Positions 26,607 to 33,482 of a DNA stretch of 47,672 nucleotides are shown one piece after another. Source of the DNA: a virus. The notes beneath the pieces were generated by a model, which saw only the letters and a list, made by a program, of their open reading frames with translations, was not told the DNA's origin and did no database searches. The stretch is taken from the IMG/VR virus record IMGVR_UViG_3300027573_000049, positions 1-47,672 of that record; one strand, written 5' to 3'. Position 1 is the first letter of the stretch; each line of letters opens with the position of its first letter. A program made the translations under genes and the position numbers.

Positions 26607-26747
26607 CTAAGCTCGGGTTATCGCGCGCCTGCATTTTTTGCAGTGCAGTGTGTAATGCGAAAACTCGCCTTCATGGTTGTAGATTGGCGTCGCCTTCCAC
26701 TCGGGTACATGGCGAAGCCAGCACATGAGAGAACGATAGAACCGCAT
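26607..26747 (-). CDS. Micro-protein with CxxC pair, 46 residues
   Basis: A 46-residue protein from ATG 26747: MRFYRSLMCWLRHVPEW followed by a segment ending in HYTLHCKKCRRAITRA. The CKKC pair near the C-terminus and the upstream Cys and His could bind zinc, a pattern common in tiny phage proteins that end in a half zinc ribbon. The repeated leader with AAGGAA lies nine bases upstream. An ATG at 26795 in frame would overlap the previous gene and lacks the leader, so it was rejected. Confidence 0.6.
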   Translation of the reverse strand: MRFYRSLMCWLRHVPEWKATPIYNHEGEFSHYTLHCKKCRRAITRA

Positions 26748-26775
26748 CACTGTGTCGTTCCTTAATTTGGTGGTA

Positions 26776-26985
26776 CTAAAACTCGTCCCGCTCAATCTTT
26801 GAAATTCGCCAGTGTCCGTCGATTAACACGCGACCCTGGTAATAAAAATACCGTGGAACTTTCTGTGTCAGTGCAAGTAATGAATGCCAGGGTGTCCACC
26901 TGATCCCGTCATCAGACCCACGCCACTGCATCGGTCCAACTTCAACGTGCTGCTTTTTAGGCCTTGTGAGCGTTGCAGTCGTCAT
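26776..26985 (-). CDS. Hypothetical small basic protein
   Basis: A 69-residue basic protein (MTTATLTRPKKQHVEVGPMQ, then DDGIRWTPWHSLLALTQKVP and YYQGRVLIDGHWRISKIERD). It opens the tiny-gene cassette after the strong terminator at 27122-27160. AAGGAG lies eight bases before the ATG. The mixed aromatic/basic pattern suggests a small beta protein; no family recognised. A promoter for the cassette should lie between 26986 and 27090, but I see no convincing one. Confidence 0.65.
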   Translation of the reverse strand: MTTATLTRPKKQHVEVGPMQWRGSDDGIRWTPWHSLLALTQKVPRYFYYQGRVLIDGHWRISKIERDEF

Positions 26986-27090
26986 TATAGGTCTCCTTGT
27001 GTATTATCGGCTCTGCCCGTCGCGCCTCGGGAGTCTGCAACGAAGCCACGGGCTCTAGACTGTTGTTACCACCACCTGTCCAGTGGGCGT

Positions 27091-27117
27091 CCCCCTGATA
27101 TGGGTCGAAACAGGGGG
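27091..27117 (-). other. Stem-loop between SSB terminator and tiny-gene cassette
   Basis: CCCCCTG (27091-27097) pairs with CAGGGGG (27111-27117) around a 13-base loop. It follows the intrinsic terminator by about 5 bases in the leftward direction and has no T-run of its own. It may reinforce termination or protect the 3' end. Confidence 0.6.
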
Positions 27118-27121
27118 CTCG

Positions 27122-27160
27122 AAAAAGTGGGGCTGGCAACGCAAAACCTGTGCCAGCCCC
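27122..27160 (-). terminator. Intrinsic terminator after the SSB-like gene
   Basis: On the minus strand a 10-bp perfect stem, GGGGCTGGCA with TGCCAGCCCC (27151-27160 and 27129-27138), surrounds a 12-base loop and is followed by ACTTTTT. It lies 8 bases after the SSB stop codon. It separates the recombination block from the tiny-gene cassette and the polymerase genes, which implies either readthrough or a separate promoter downstream. Confidence 0.93.
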
Positions 27161-27168
27161 GCCCTCAC

Positions 27169-27615
27169 TCAGACCTTAGCTGTCTGGGCGATCTCACTGT
27201 AAACGACCGAGCCGTCTTTTGCAGGCCGGTGACGAATGGTAATCATCACTTGCCGCCCTGCGGCCTCGTTGATCAGCTGAGCGAGGTTCTTCTTCCCGCC
27301 CTCGTCGTCAACCTGAAGATCTTCGACGAGGAACTTCTTCGCCCGCCAAGCCGAGTCCTCGGTCAGAAAGACCCGATGGCGAATAGTCTTGCCATTGATG
27401 CCGCCCGCTTCCACGAGTGCGAGCTTATCCACGTCTTCGTTGGCCGAGATGAAGCGAAGCGTGAAGTCGGCGCAGGGAGTTTGGTTCTCCCCGACCTTTT
27501 CAAACTTCGGCAGCCCCTCGACGAGAGCGATGTAGGAGCCGACTGGATAGGGCTTTGGACGGTCGATGTCTCCGACAGGTTTGTTGAGAATGTCCTGAAA
27601 GTCTGTCACTGTCAT
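27169..27615 (-). CDS. Single-stranded DNA-binding-like protein
   Basis: A 148-residue protein located directly downstream of a Sak4-like ATPase and a RecB-type nuclease, the usual place for a phage SSB. The pattern (TVTDFQDILNKPVGDIDRPK, then GSYIALVEGLPKFEKVGENQ, CADFTLRFISA, GGKKNLAQLINEAAGRQVMI) resembles phage DUF669-like/OB-fold proteins that coat single-stranded DNA in recombination and replication. No acidic SSB tail is present. The strong terminator follows it. The exact family is uncertain; the SSB role is inferred from fold pattern and context. Confidence 0.65.
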   Translation of the reverse strand: MTVTDFQDILNKPVGDIDRPKPYPVGSYIALVEGLPKFEKVGENQTPCADFTLRFISANEDVDKLALVEAGGINGKTIRHRVFLTEDSAWRAKKFLVEDLQVDDEGGKKNLAQLINEAAGRQVMITIRHRPAKDGSVVYSEIAQTAKV

Positions 27616-27626
27616 GTGTTGATCCT

Positions 27627-28436
27627 CTATTTTGCAAGTTTCACTACGTTGGGACTACCTTGGACCGTTCGGAAGAACGTGACCAAGGCTTGGTCGATCG
27701 GAAGGGTTTCCGCCAACTCGAACGAGGCGGGGTTCTTCAGATCAATCAAGGGGGTGGAGACAGTTCGCATCACGCGCTTGATGGACTGTCCAGAGCCAGA
27801 CGACTCGACGAGAGAGACTGAGTTGAAGTAAGGAGCGATCTTTGGGGAGAGGGCCTGCCCTACTGCGACTGGAAATCCCTTCGTCGTGCCGTCTGGCCTA
27901 TTGAGAAAAGTCATGTGAGCAATGACGATGACGTTGGGCTTGAACGATTCGCTCGTCAGCATTGCGAGGGTGTGTTCGATGGACTCTTGAGCGGAATAGA
28001 AGATTGCTCGTTTGTCTTTGGCTGTTGGGTTGAGAAACTGGGCATAGTTGAACGCTGCCTGAGATAGGAAAGTAAGTGAGTCAATGACGACAACCGTATC
28101 CGACGACCAGTCTGCGGGTCTACCAAAATCTCCCCATTTATCGAGTAGTTGCATTGCTGTAATAAATGCTTTTGGTGCTCCATCAAGAATAACACCAGCG
28201 CCAGAACCTTTGTATTTGTCCCTAAGAGTCTCGAACGAAACATTCTTCGCCTTGTCTGGGCATCGGCGTCGAACTTGGCTAACCAGTGAGTCCAGTCCGT
28301 TGTCGAAGTCGAGGATGCGGAGTTTGAATCCGGCTTCGACCAACGATGCAAGAGCTGATGTTTTTCCTGCACCGGAGTCTCCAATCATTAAGAGCTTAGT
28401 TGTCGTGGTCGAGACGTGCTGATCGAGACTAGGCAT
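27627..28436 (-). CDS. Sak4-like RecA-fold single-strand annealing ATPase
   Basis: A 269-residue P-loop ATPase from ATG 28436. Walker A is MIGDSGAGKTSALASL (residues 16-31), followed by LRILDFDNGLDSL; the Walker B-like strand is DTVVVIDSLTFLS. This matches the phage Sak4 family, RecA/Rad51-core proteins that promote single-strand annealing together with an SSB, encoded next door. The in-frame start at 28481 would overlap the nuclease gene by 53 bp; ATG 28436 with GGGAG six bases upstream is preferred. Confidence 0.82.
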   Translation of the reverse strand: MPSLDQHVSTTTTKLLMIGDSGAGKTSALASLVEAGFKLRILDFDNGLDSLVSQVRRRCPDKAKNVSFETLRDKYKGSGAGVILDGAPKAFITAMQLLDKWGDFGRPADWSSDTVVVIDSLTFLSQAAFNYAQFLNPTAKDKRAIFYSAQESIEHTLAMLTSESFKPNVIVIAHMTFLNRPDGTTKGFPVAVGQALSPKIAPYFNSVSLVESSGSGQSIKRVMRTVSTPLIDLKNPASFELAETLPIDQALVTFFRTVQGSPNVVKLAK

Positions 28437-29319
28437 TTTTCGCTCCCTCGCTCGGGTTCCACCGCCGCTTTTCGAAGTCACTGTTCAAGAAAGCCTCTCG
28501 AACGCTCGGGTCTTTCGAGCAAATTCTTTTGAAGTTGCAAAGCATACAGGCCTTGTCATTCATAGGCCAGTAGTTGGCTTCGACGTACTTATAGGAGCGC
28601 TCGACGTGGAGGATTGTGTCTCGGGTCCACTCTTTAAGTTGGTCGTCTGTGCGATAAGTGATGGCTCGGTCAAAACGAGTGAAACCGACTGCAATCTGTG
28701 CGGCGTCGATAATAACTCCACGGACGGGAGTATCATACGCAATACGTCCTGCAAGAGTGTAGAGGGACATTTGATTGTCTGGCTCGAAACGGTCAAAGTA
28801 GTGCGATCCAAGGGTCGTCCCTGTTGTCTTTCTGTCCATGATATATGGAGCGTCGAGAAAAGAGACGAGTCTGTCGATGTGTCCTGCAAGGGTGATCTCC
28901 GTTGTTAGCTCGAAGTGGAAGGTCAGCTCAACCGCTGGCTTGCCGTCCGAGAGGATGATGGTTTGGGCTGGTTCGTCGCGGAACTGATCGAGATACCAGA
29001 CGACAGAGCGGACGAGCGTTTCGCGGTTCTTCGCAGTGTCCTCGCTCTCCCATCCCCACGTTATCTTGAAGAGCCACCGGAGGGTCTCCCGCAGGGCAAC
29101 TTTGTGCTCTGCCCCTCCGGCTCTGGCAAGATCGTACATTTCGAGGGCTTTGTGGTAGTATGAGCCGAAGATCAGGTGATGGCTTTTGTGCTTGGCGTTC
29201 CAACCTTCGATCATCGAGTAATAATATTTTCTTGGGCATTCTTTGAGCCAGCCGAGCGATGTTGAGTCCCATACTGTTTGGATCAGGGTTCCACTGTAAA
29301 ATGCTTCGGGTTTGTTCAC
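28429..29319 (-). CDS. PD-(D/E)XK nuclease with Fe-S-type cysteines (Cas4/RecB-like)
   Basis: A 296-residue exonuclease-like protein. The N-terminal WLKECPRKYYYS and HLIFGSYYHKALE (with its conserved Gly and His) and the later GHIDRLVSF and YIMDRKTTG give the PD-(D/E)XK active-site set. C-terminal ACMLCNFKRICSKD with the early CPRK Cys is the pattern of a 4Fe-4S cluster, as in Cas4 and AddB-type nucleases. It probably resects DNA ends for the Sak4-like annealing protein. The start is GTG at 29319, supported by AGGAG six bases upstream. Confidence 0.88.
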   Translation of the reverse strand: MNKPEAFYSGTLIQTVWDSTSLGWLKECPRKYYYSMIEGWNAKHKSHHLIFGSYYHKALEMYDLARAGGAEHKVALRETLRWLFKITWGWESEDTAKNRETLVRSVVWYLDQFRDEPAQTIILSDGKPAVELTFHFELTTEITLAGHIDRLVSFLDAPYIMDRKTTGTTLGSHYFDRFEPDNQMSLYTLAGRIAYDTPVRGVIIDAAQIAVGFTRFDRAITYRTDDQLKEWTRDTILHVERSYKYVEANYWPMNDKACMLCNFKRICSKDPSVREAFLNSDFEKRRWNPSEGAKNA

Positions 29320-29328
29320 TGTAGACTC

Positions 29329-29520
29329 CTATAAGCCGAGTTCGTTGAGGTCGATGTTTGTAACCTTCTCCTTTGCGGGTTTCTTCTTCATTGTTCCAGC
29401 TGTCTTGGCACCGAGCATAAACTGTGCGCGGAGTGTCTGAAGATGCGCGACGATTGCATCGAGGTCTTGGTCAGTGAGACTTTCGGGATCGCGGGAGAAG
29501 AGTTCGCTGATGTCATTCAT
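29329..29520 (-). CDS. Small protein with IDLNELGL tail
   Basis: A 63-residue acidic protein (SRDPESLTDQDLDAIVAHLQ) with a lysine-rich linker and the C-terminal tail NIDLNELGL. A nearly identical tail ends the 101-residue protein at 22261-22566. It sits just before the recombination nuclease gene, and its ATG overlaps the upstream stop (ATGA). The N-terminal half resembles small phage proteins described only as hypothetical; the shared tail suggests a docking peptide. Confidence 0.65.
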   Translation of the reverse strand: MNDISELFSRDPESLTDQDLDAIVAHLQTLRAQFMLGAKTAGTMKKKPAKEKVTNIDLNELGL

Positions 29521-29705
29521 GCTGCTTCCTCCTCGTTTATGCGGACTGTGGTTTTGTCGTTGATGTCTTTCAAGTGGTGATGGACAAGAACACGAATGAC
29601 CTTCGAGGCTCCGAGACGGGGGTAAAGCGCCTGAAGCTTTTGGAAGTCGCCGTCGTAGAGATTGAGCGTGACCTTCATCAAGGGAAAGTCCTCACGCCTC
29701 TTCAT
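29517..29705 (-). CDS. Ribbon-helix-helix-like small DNA-binding protein
   Basis: A 62-residue protein. From residue 10 (MKVTLNLYDGDFQKLQALYP, then LGASKVIRVLVHHHLKDI) it shows the strand-helix-helix pattern of ribbon-helix-helix (CopG/Arc-type) regulators, whose dimers insert a beta ribbon in the DNA major groove of palindromic operators. A second start at 29678 (MKVTLN) is also possible. It is a candidate, together with the HTH protein at 34087-34353, for binding the genome's 31-bp palindromes. Confidence 0.6.
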   Translation of the reverse strand: MKRREDFPLMKVTLNLYDGDFQKLQALYPRLGASKVIRVLVHHHLKDINDKTTVRINEEEAA

Positions 29706-29898
29706 TTTTCACTTCCTTCTTGACGATCCAAAGTTGAGAGGGATCGGTTGGACTCTGAACCAAGCTCAAGCAATCCAACTTCGGATCGTTGAGCTTGGCT
29801 CGAGTCGAGTAGAAACGCGCCTTGGCCCGCTCAGGGTCATCTGTTTGAAGGATGACCCCGAACGGGCTGTGCAGAGCGTTGTAGAGAAGTGCGATCAC
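29692..29898 (-). CDS. Hypothetical small protein
   Basis: A 68-residue protein (MIALLYNALHSPFGVILQTD, then DPERAKARFYSTRAKL and SQLWIVKKEV). The run 'SPFGVILxTxDPxRAKxRFYxxRAxxxDPxLxxLSL' is a pattern I have seen repeatedly in small phage proteins close to recombination genes, but no function is known. Both ends overlap neighbouring genes by 4-14 bp. Confidence 0.65.
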   Translation of the reverse strand: MIALLYNALHSPFGVILQTDDPERAKARFYSTRAKLNDPKLDCLSLVQSPTDPSQLWIVKKEVKNEEA

Positions 29899-30419
29899 GC
29901 GGCCTTCGCACCTTCATCCGGCGCAGAGAGGTTCTCCAGAACGTCCGCGAGAGACTCGCTCGCGATCTTCTGGGCCTCCTGAACCCGACGCTTCGCGGCC
30001 GTGCGGTAGGCTTCGCCCTTGTCGGTGGCGAGCAGCCGAACGGCAGCGTCTGCGATGTCAGAAGCATCGGCCTTGCGGCCCAGCTCCTTGAGCTTCGCGC
30101 GGATCGAGTCCTTCGCCATCTTGAAGGCCTCAGCCTCGACAGGATCAGCAGGAGCACGCGCCCCGCCCTTCCGCACGCCGAACTTGTAGTCCTTGGCGTA
30201 CTCGTCGAACTCGGCCTGGAGCGTGGTGATCGCCGCCTCGGGCAGCTCGTCGCCATGCTCGGCCTTCGCGTCCTTCACCGTGGAGGCGAAGTTGTTGCGA
30301 AGGTTCTCATGGAAGGTCTGGTTCAGTACACCAGCCTCTTCGGCGGACAGAACGTGGCCCGCTTCGTAAGGCGAGTGAACAGCAAAGTCCAGACCCTGGA
30401 TCGTAATGCTCTCACGCAT
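29895..30419 (-). CDS. Conserved phage protein upstream of the recombination genes
   Basis: A 174-residue helical protein (MRESITIQGLDFAVHSPYEA, then HENLRNNFASTV). Proteins beginning with '(T/S)I.GL.F.(V)..PY..GH.L...EA..LNQ...EN.RNN' are common in phage recombination/replication operons, but their role is not established. It is the first gene after the promoter at 30513-30541 and palindrome copy 3, so it heads the recombination and replication unit. AGAGGA precedes the ATG. Confidence 0.7.
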   Translation of the reverse strand: MRESITIQGLDFAVHSPYEAGHVLSAEEAGVLNQTFHENLRNNFASTVKDAKAEHGDELPEAAITTLQAEFDEYAKDYKFGVRKGGARAPADPVEAEAFKMAKDSIRAKLKELGRKADASDIADAAVRLLATDKGEAYRTAAKRRVQEAQKIASESLADVLENLSAPDEGAKAA

Positions 30420-30463
30420 TTGATAGTCCTCTTGTTAAGAGCTGCTTGCTCCCGGTTTCACTT

Positions 30464-30498
30464 GATATTGCCATATAAACGATTTATACGTCAATACC
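30464..30498. repeat. 31-bp palindrome family, copy 3
   Basis: TATTG-CCAT-ATAAA-CGA-TTTAT-ACGT-CAATA; arms pair at 12 of 14 positions. It lies just downstream of the -10 of the leftward promoter at 30513-30541 and upstream of the first gene, so it covers the expected transcription start and 5' leader, a classic repressor position. Confidence 0.9.
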
Positions 30499-30512
30499 AG
30501 TTTACGATACGG

Positions 30513-30541
30513 ATTAAATCACACCTGATATGGTTTGTCAA
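30513..30541 (-). promoter_or_regulatory. Sigma70-type promoter for recombination/replication genes
   Basis: Minus strand: TTGACA (30541-30536), 17-base spacer, TTTAAT (30518-30513). Transcription would begin near 30506, immediately before palindrome copy 3, and drive the genes from 30419 leftward. Confidence 0.75.
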
Positions 30542-30544
30542 CCA

Positions 30545-31072
30545 TTATTTTCGAGTTTTGTACATATTTTTTCCTTTCTCTATTCTGAGTTTGCTCATCT
30601 CCCTGTTCCAAATCAAGAGGATCAGGAGCAAGGGGATCGTGACGAGGAGCCACAGCGGCGAGATCGGTTCCTCTTCGAGGGGTGGCCAAATGTCTGGCTC
30701 CGTGCCCTCTGCGAAAGTGGAGAATGGCTCGTGCCCGGCCCGCTCATTCATTATCCAGTCCCACCGAGGATCGAGTACCGGCTTTGGCTCCTCTTTGACT
30801 GGGGATGGAAGGCTCGGAACGAGTTCAGGCGGGATCATGAGTCGATCCGTAGGCGGATCTGTTTGCGTGCTAACTCGTCGAGGCGCCGAAGCCACTCTTG
30901 GTCGCCCTCTTTGGTTGGACCAGCAACGAGCACCGGACGGACCTCTGCTCCAGTAGAGGTGTGTTCGTGGGTACGCTTTGCGGGCCTCTTGGATTGATAG
31001 ACACGCTGGGGAAGCTTTCGCTTCATCCAAGGCTCCCATCGCCAGTAGCACGATCAAGAGTTTCTTCACCAC
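30545..31072 (-). CDS. Secreted/membrane-anchored protein with EAR-YP-HLYW motif
   Basis: A 175-residue protein with a cleavable-looking signal peptide (MVKKLLIVLLAMGALDEAKA, cut before SPAC), an ectodomain motif SIQEARKAYPRTHLYWSRG with a following RCW, a Pro-rich middle and a C-terminal membrane helix (LWLLVTIPLLLILLIW). The SxxEARxxYPxxHLYWxxxxxCW pattern recalls small secreted proteins of Rhizobiales and their plasmids and phages. Function unknown; topology resembles a unimolecular spanin but there is no clear lipobox. Start GTG at 31072 or 31069, with AAAGGAG upstream. It precedes the promoter at 30513-30541. Confidence 0.65.
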   Translation of the reverse strand: MVKKLLIVLLAMGALDEAKASPACLSIQEARKAYPRTHLYWSRGPSGARCWSNQRGRPRVASAPRRVSTQTDPPTDRLMIPPELVPSLPSPVKEEPKPVLDPRWDWIMNERAGHEPFSTFAEGTEPDIWPPLEEEPISPLWLLVTIPLLLILLIWNREMSKLRIEKGKNMYKTRK

Positions 31073-31391
31073 CCAACTCCTTTATAAGAGGGGCCGCAGG
31101 AATGCGAAAGGCCCGAAGCTGGGCTTGAACACTGATGAAGAGTGTCTCGTAGACAGCGCGCTCGGCAACAGCCTCGTCACGGACGGAGAGGGCGCTCTCG
31201 GCCTTGCTCCGAAGCTGAGATGCCTCCAATTCGGCGATCTCGAGTTGGGCCTTGAGACCCGAGATCTCTGTCAGCAGATCAGAGACACGCAAGCGAAGCA
31301 TGTCTCGCTCGTGGGCGACCTCTTGGTGGAGGCGGTGGGCCTGAGTAATAATGTCCTCTCTTACTGGAGGCAAGCCGTTCTCTTCAGTCAT
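31023..31391 (-). CDS. Coiled-coil small protein
   Basis: A 122-residue protein, mainly one long helix with heptad leucines (HERDMLRLRVSDLLTEISGL, continuing through about residue 85), then a hydrophobic C-terminal section. Likely dimeric. The ATG overlaps the upstream stop (ATGA), and its 3' end overlaps the start of the secreted-protein gene by 50 bp. No family recognised. Confidence 0.65.
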   Translation of the reverse strand: MTEENGLPPVREDIITQAHRLHQEVAHERDMLRLRVSDLLTEISGLKAQLEIAELEASQLRSKAESALSVRDEAVAERAVYETLFISVQAQLRAFRIPAAPLIKELGGEETLDRATGDGSLG

Positions 31392-31648
31392 TTACTGTTC
31401 TCCAAGTGTGCGTAAGGGAATTGGGTGTGATGAGATAGCTCCGCCTTCGTGACCTCTAGACTGAGCCATGATGTTGCGTGGGCTCGAGAGACGAAAGTTG
31501 ATACTTCGTCTCCACCCTCATAGCTCAACGACCAGAGAATGCCATCGAACGACAAGTTGATGGGGTCTTGGCCCTCCTCCAGACGAAAGACGTACTTCGT
31601 TGGAGAGAGAGCCTCGAACCGCAGTCCGTGGAACGAGCGAAATATCAT
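31388..31648 (-). CDS. Hypothetical small protein
   Basis: An 86-residue protein with alternating beta strands (LRFEALSPTKYVFRLEEG, then LSFDGILWSLSYEGGDEV). Its ATG overlaps the upstream stop and its stop overlaps the downstream ATG, so it belongs to a translationally coupled run. No family recognised. Confidence 0.6.
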   Translation of the reverse strand: MIFRSFHGLRFEALSPTKYVFRLEEGQDPINLSFDGILWSLSYEGGDEVSTFVSRAHATSWLSLEVTKAELSHHTQFPYAHLENSK

Positions 31649-32022
31649 TCGGGGCTCGATGGAAGTTCGCCGAGTTCTTCGGCGTGAGGCATGGGGTCCA
31701 CAGTGACATCGCTGACCTCATCGAGAGCGTCGGCGTAGCCGGGCTCCCAAAGCTCTTTCCAAGCCTCTTGGCTTTCGCTCTCCGGCGAACCGTACCAGTC
31801 ATCTTCCTTCTCGGACCAGTCCGCCTCGATGGACTCTGCGACCAACGAGCGAAATGCGTGGACTCGTTCAAGCACTGCATTGTAAGAGGCGATGGCTCGG
31901 TTCAAGTCCACGATCCCAGCCTCGACGACCTTCAGCTCCTCTCGCACCGCCTTTCTCGCAGCATGAAGGTCAGTGATCAGTTGAGCGCGATCGTTCTCGA
32001 ACGCCTTGGAAAGGTCTTTCAT
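31645..32022 (-). CDS. Hypothetical acidic helical protein
   Basis: A 125-residue protein from ATG 32022 (MKDLSKAFENDRAQLITDLH). The first 75 residues are helical with heptads; the rest is very acidic. The frame is open further upstream to 32133, but that start lies within the helicase gene. ATG 32022 overlaps the helicase stop (TGATG) and is preferred. No family recognised; the acidic tail could act as a DNA mimic or as a partner of the helicase. Confidence 0.65.
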   Translation of the reverse strand: MKDLSKAFENDRAQLITDLHAARKAVREELKVVEAGIVDLNRAIASYNAVLERVHAFRSLVAESIEADWSEKEDDWYGSPESESQEAWKELWEPGYADALDEVSDVTVDPMPHAEELGELPSSPE

Positions 32023-33482
32023 CAGTCTTGCTCCTGCATTGAGATGAGGTTGAGGCTTTGCTTCGCCCGCGTCTCGATGACGTAGCGGACGTTCAGTTCC
32101 TGCTCGTACTGTTCGGTGCCCAGCGAAGCCCACTTACTTGGGATGCGCCAAGGATCGAGATGGAACACGCTGTCCCACTCATGGCCCTTACTCTTGTGGC
32201 CCGAGATGAGGGTGATCGTTCCAGCGGATTTGAAGAGAACGTGCTCAGCATAGGCGATGGCGGCACCAAGGGTTGGACCAGCCAACGCAAAGACCTCGAG
32301 GCACTCACGCTTGTCTGCGACCGCTCCTGGGTTTCGAGTCCTCTTGAGTGCATCTTGTTCCCACTTGTTGATCGCAGTCAGCATCGCCTCTTGGTTCATG
32401 CTCTCCGGCCCAAACTTCCGCATGATCTTGACGAGGCCGGGACCAACTTCGGCCCCAACAAGCTTCGCCCCTCGACCGTTCTTCAGCAAGTCCAAGGTCG
32501 CCTTGAACAACGGAGCATTGTTTCGACAGATCACTGTCGCACCGTCTGGAACCTTGTCAATATCCCAGCCACCACGATCATTGACTTCGCCCTCAATCGC
32601 CCACTCAGGCCACCGCATGTGAGGGACTCGACCGTGGGCCTTGCGAATGACGGAGCGGGGGCAGCGGAATGACACGGAGAGTGTCATCTCCTTGCACTCG
32701 AACCGCTTACCGAGAGCCGCCATCGAATTGCTCATTGCCCCTCGAAAGCCGTAGATAGCTTGCCAAGGATCGCCCACTGCAATGAGGCGGCTGCTTTGCG
32801 CGAGCTTCGACACCATCTCGTGATTGAGTGGCGACCAATCCTGCGCTTCGTCTCCCATCACGATTGGGAACTTAGGGAAGGTGCCTCCGAAGAGAGTTGG
32901 CATGTAGATTTGGTCGTCGAAGTCGATGAAGCCGTCGTAAGCCATATTGATGGACTTCACGAGGATTTGATCGGCTGCGTCGGTCTGAAGTGGGTTGGGG
33001 ATTTCCTCGAGAGAGTTGAAGAAGTCCTCACTGGAGATCAGGCGCTTAGCTGAGGGAAAGCACTTGTCTGGAATGTAACCAGCGACCTTCGCAGTCCGAA
33101 CGATCTTCATGATCTCCTCGAACTGATCTTGCATTTCGTACTTCTGCGTTCGAGGCAGATTGTCGGCCACGGCCTTGAAGATTGTGGCCGATTTCTTGGT
33201 ATCGAGCGTTAGCCTTCGGCCAGTGGCATCGGCCCAAACTCGATGGCCCAAGGCGTTGATCGTCGAGCACTTGACATGGCCCGGCAAGCGCTTCGCCATC
33301 TCCTCTGCAATCCGCTTGTTGAAGGCGATGCTGAGGATTGGCTGGACGGGCAAGCGCTCGCAAAGCAGTTCGAGGGTCGTCGTTTTTGCTGCACCCGCTA
33401 AAGCATTAATCAAGAGGTTGTCCTTCGCTGAGAGCGCGAAGTCAACAATCTCCTGTTGCTCTTCGGTTGGTGGGAACTTCAT
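32022..33482 (-). CDS. UvrD/Rep-like superfamily 1 DNA helicase
   Basis: A 486-residue helicase with the SF1A motif series: Q motif (PTEEQQEIVDFAL), Walker A NALAGAAKTTTL, Walker B MGDEAQDW, motif III AVGDPWQAIYGFRGA, motif IV SFRCPRSV, motif V SGHKSKGHEWDSVF and motif VI RYVIETRAKQSLNL. It is shorter than cellular UvrD (about 720), as phage versions often are. It would unwind DNA ahead of the family A polymerase or process recombination intermediates. The ATG overlaps the stop of the upstream gene (TAATG). Confidence 0.92.
   Translation of the reverse strand: MKFPPTEEQQEIVDFALSAKDNLLINALAGAAKTTTLELLCERLPVQPILSIAFNKRIAEEMAKRLPGHVKCSTINALGHRVWADATGRRLTLDTKKSATIFKAVADNLPRTQKYEMQDQFEEIMKIVRTAKVAGYIPDKCFPSAKRLISSEDFFNSLEEIPNPLQTDAADQILVKSINMAYDGFIDFDDQIYMPTLFGGTFPKFPIVMGDEAQDWSPLNHEMVSKLAQSSRLIAVGDPWQAIYGFRGAMSNSMAALGKRFECKEMTLSVSFRCPRSVIRKAHGRVPHMRWPEWAIEGEVNDRGGWDIDKVPDGATVICRNNAPLFKATLDLLKNGRGAKLVGAEVGPGLVKIMRKFGPESMNQEAMLTAINKWEQDALKRTRNPGAVADKRECLEVFALAGPTLGAAIAYAEHVLFKSAGTITLISGHKSKGHEWDSVFHLDPWRIPSKWASLGTEQYEQELNVRYVIETRAKQSLNLISMQEQD

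Larger units (their letters stand above)
25489..26775 (-). repeat. Dispersed repeated leaders between tiny genes
   Basis: The gaps in front of successive small leftward genes carry related leaders. Read on the minus strand, CACCAAATTAA followed by a purine-rich GAGGG-type ribosome site occurs at 26756-26775, 26382-26400 and 25932-25947. A shortened form, ACACCATTA, occurs at 26581-26599 and 25960-25973. A second type, CCCAAGATTA, occurs at 25681-25700 and 25489-25505. Coding sequences differ, so the leaders look like reused modular units. Confidence 0.75.

Noticed and set aside
26884-27831. 315-codon plus-strand frame opposite the SSB-like region
   Set aside because: It covers a strong minus-strand terminator, the SSB gene and part of the Sak4-like gene, and has Cys/His/Leu-rich shadow composition.
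30464-30498. Palindrome copies as intrinsic terminators
   Set aside because: None has a following T-run, stems are AT-rich, and central positions do not pair consistently.
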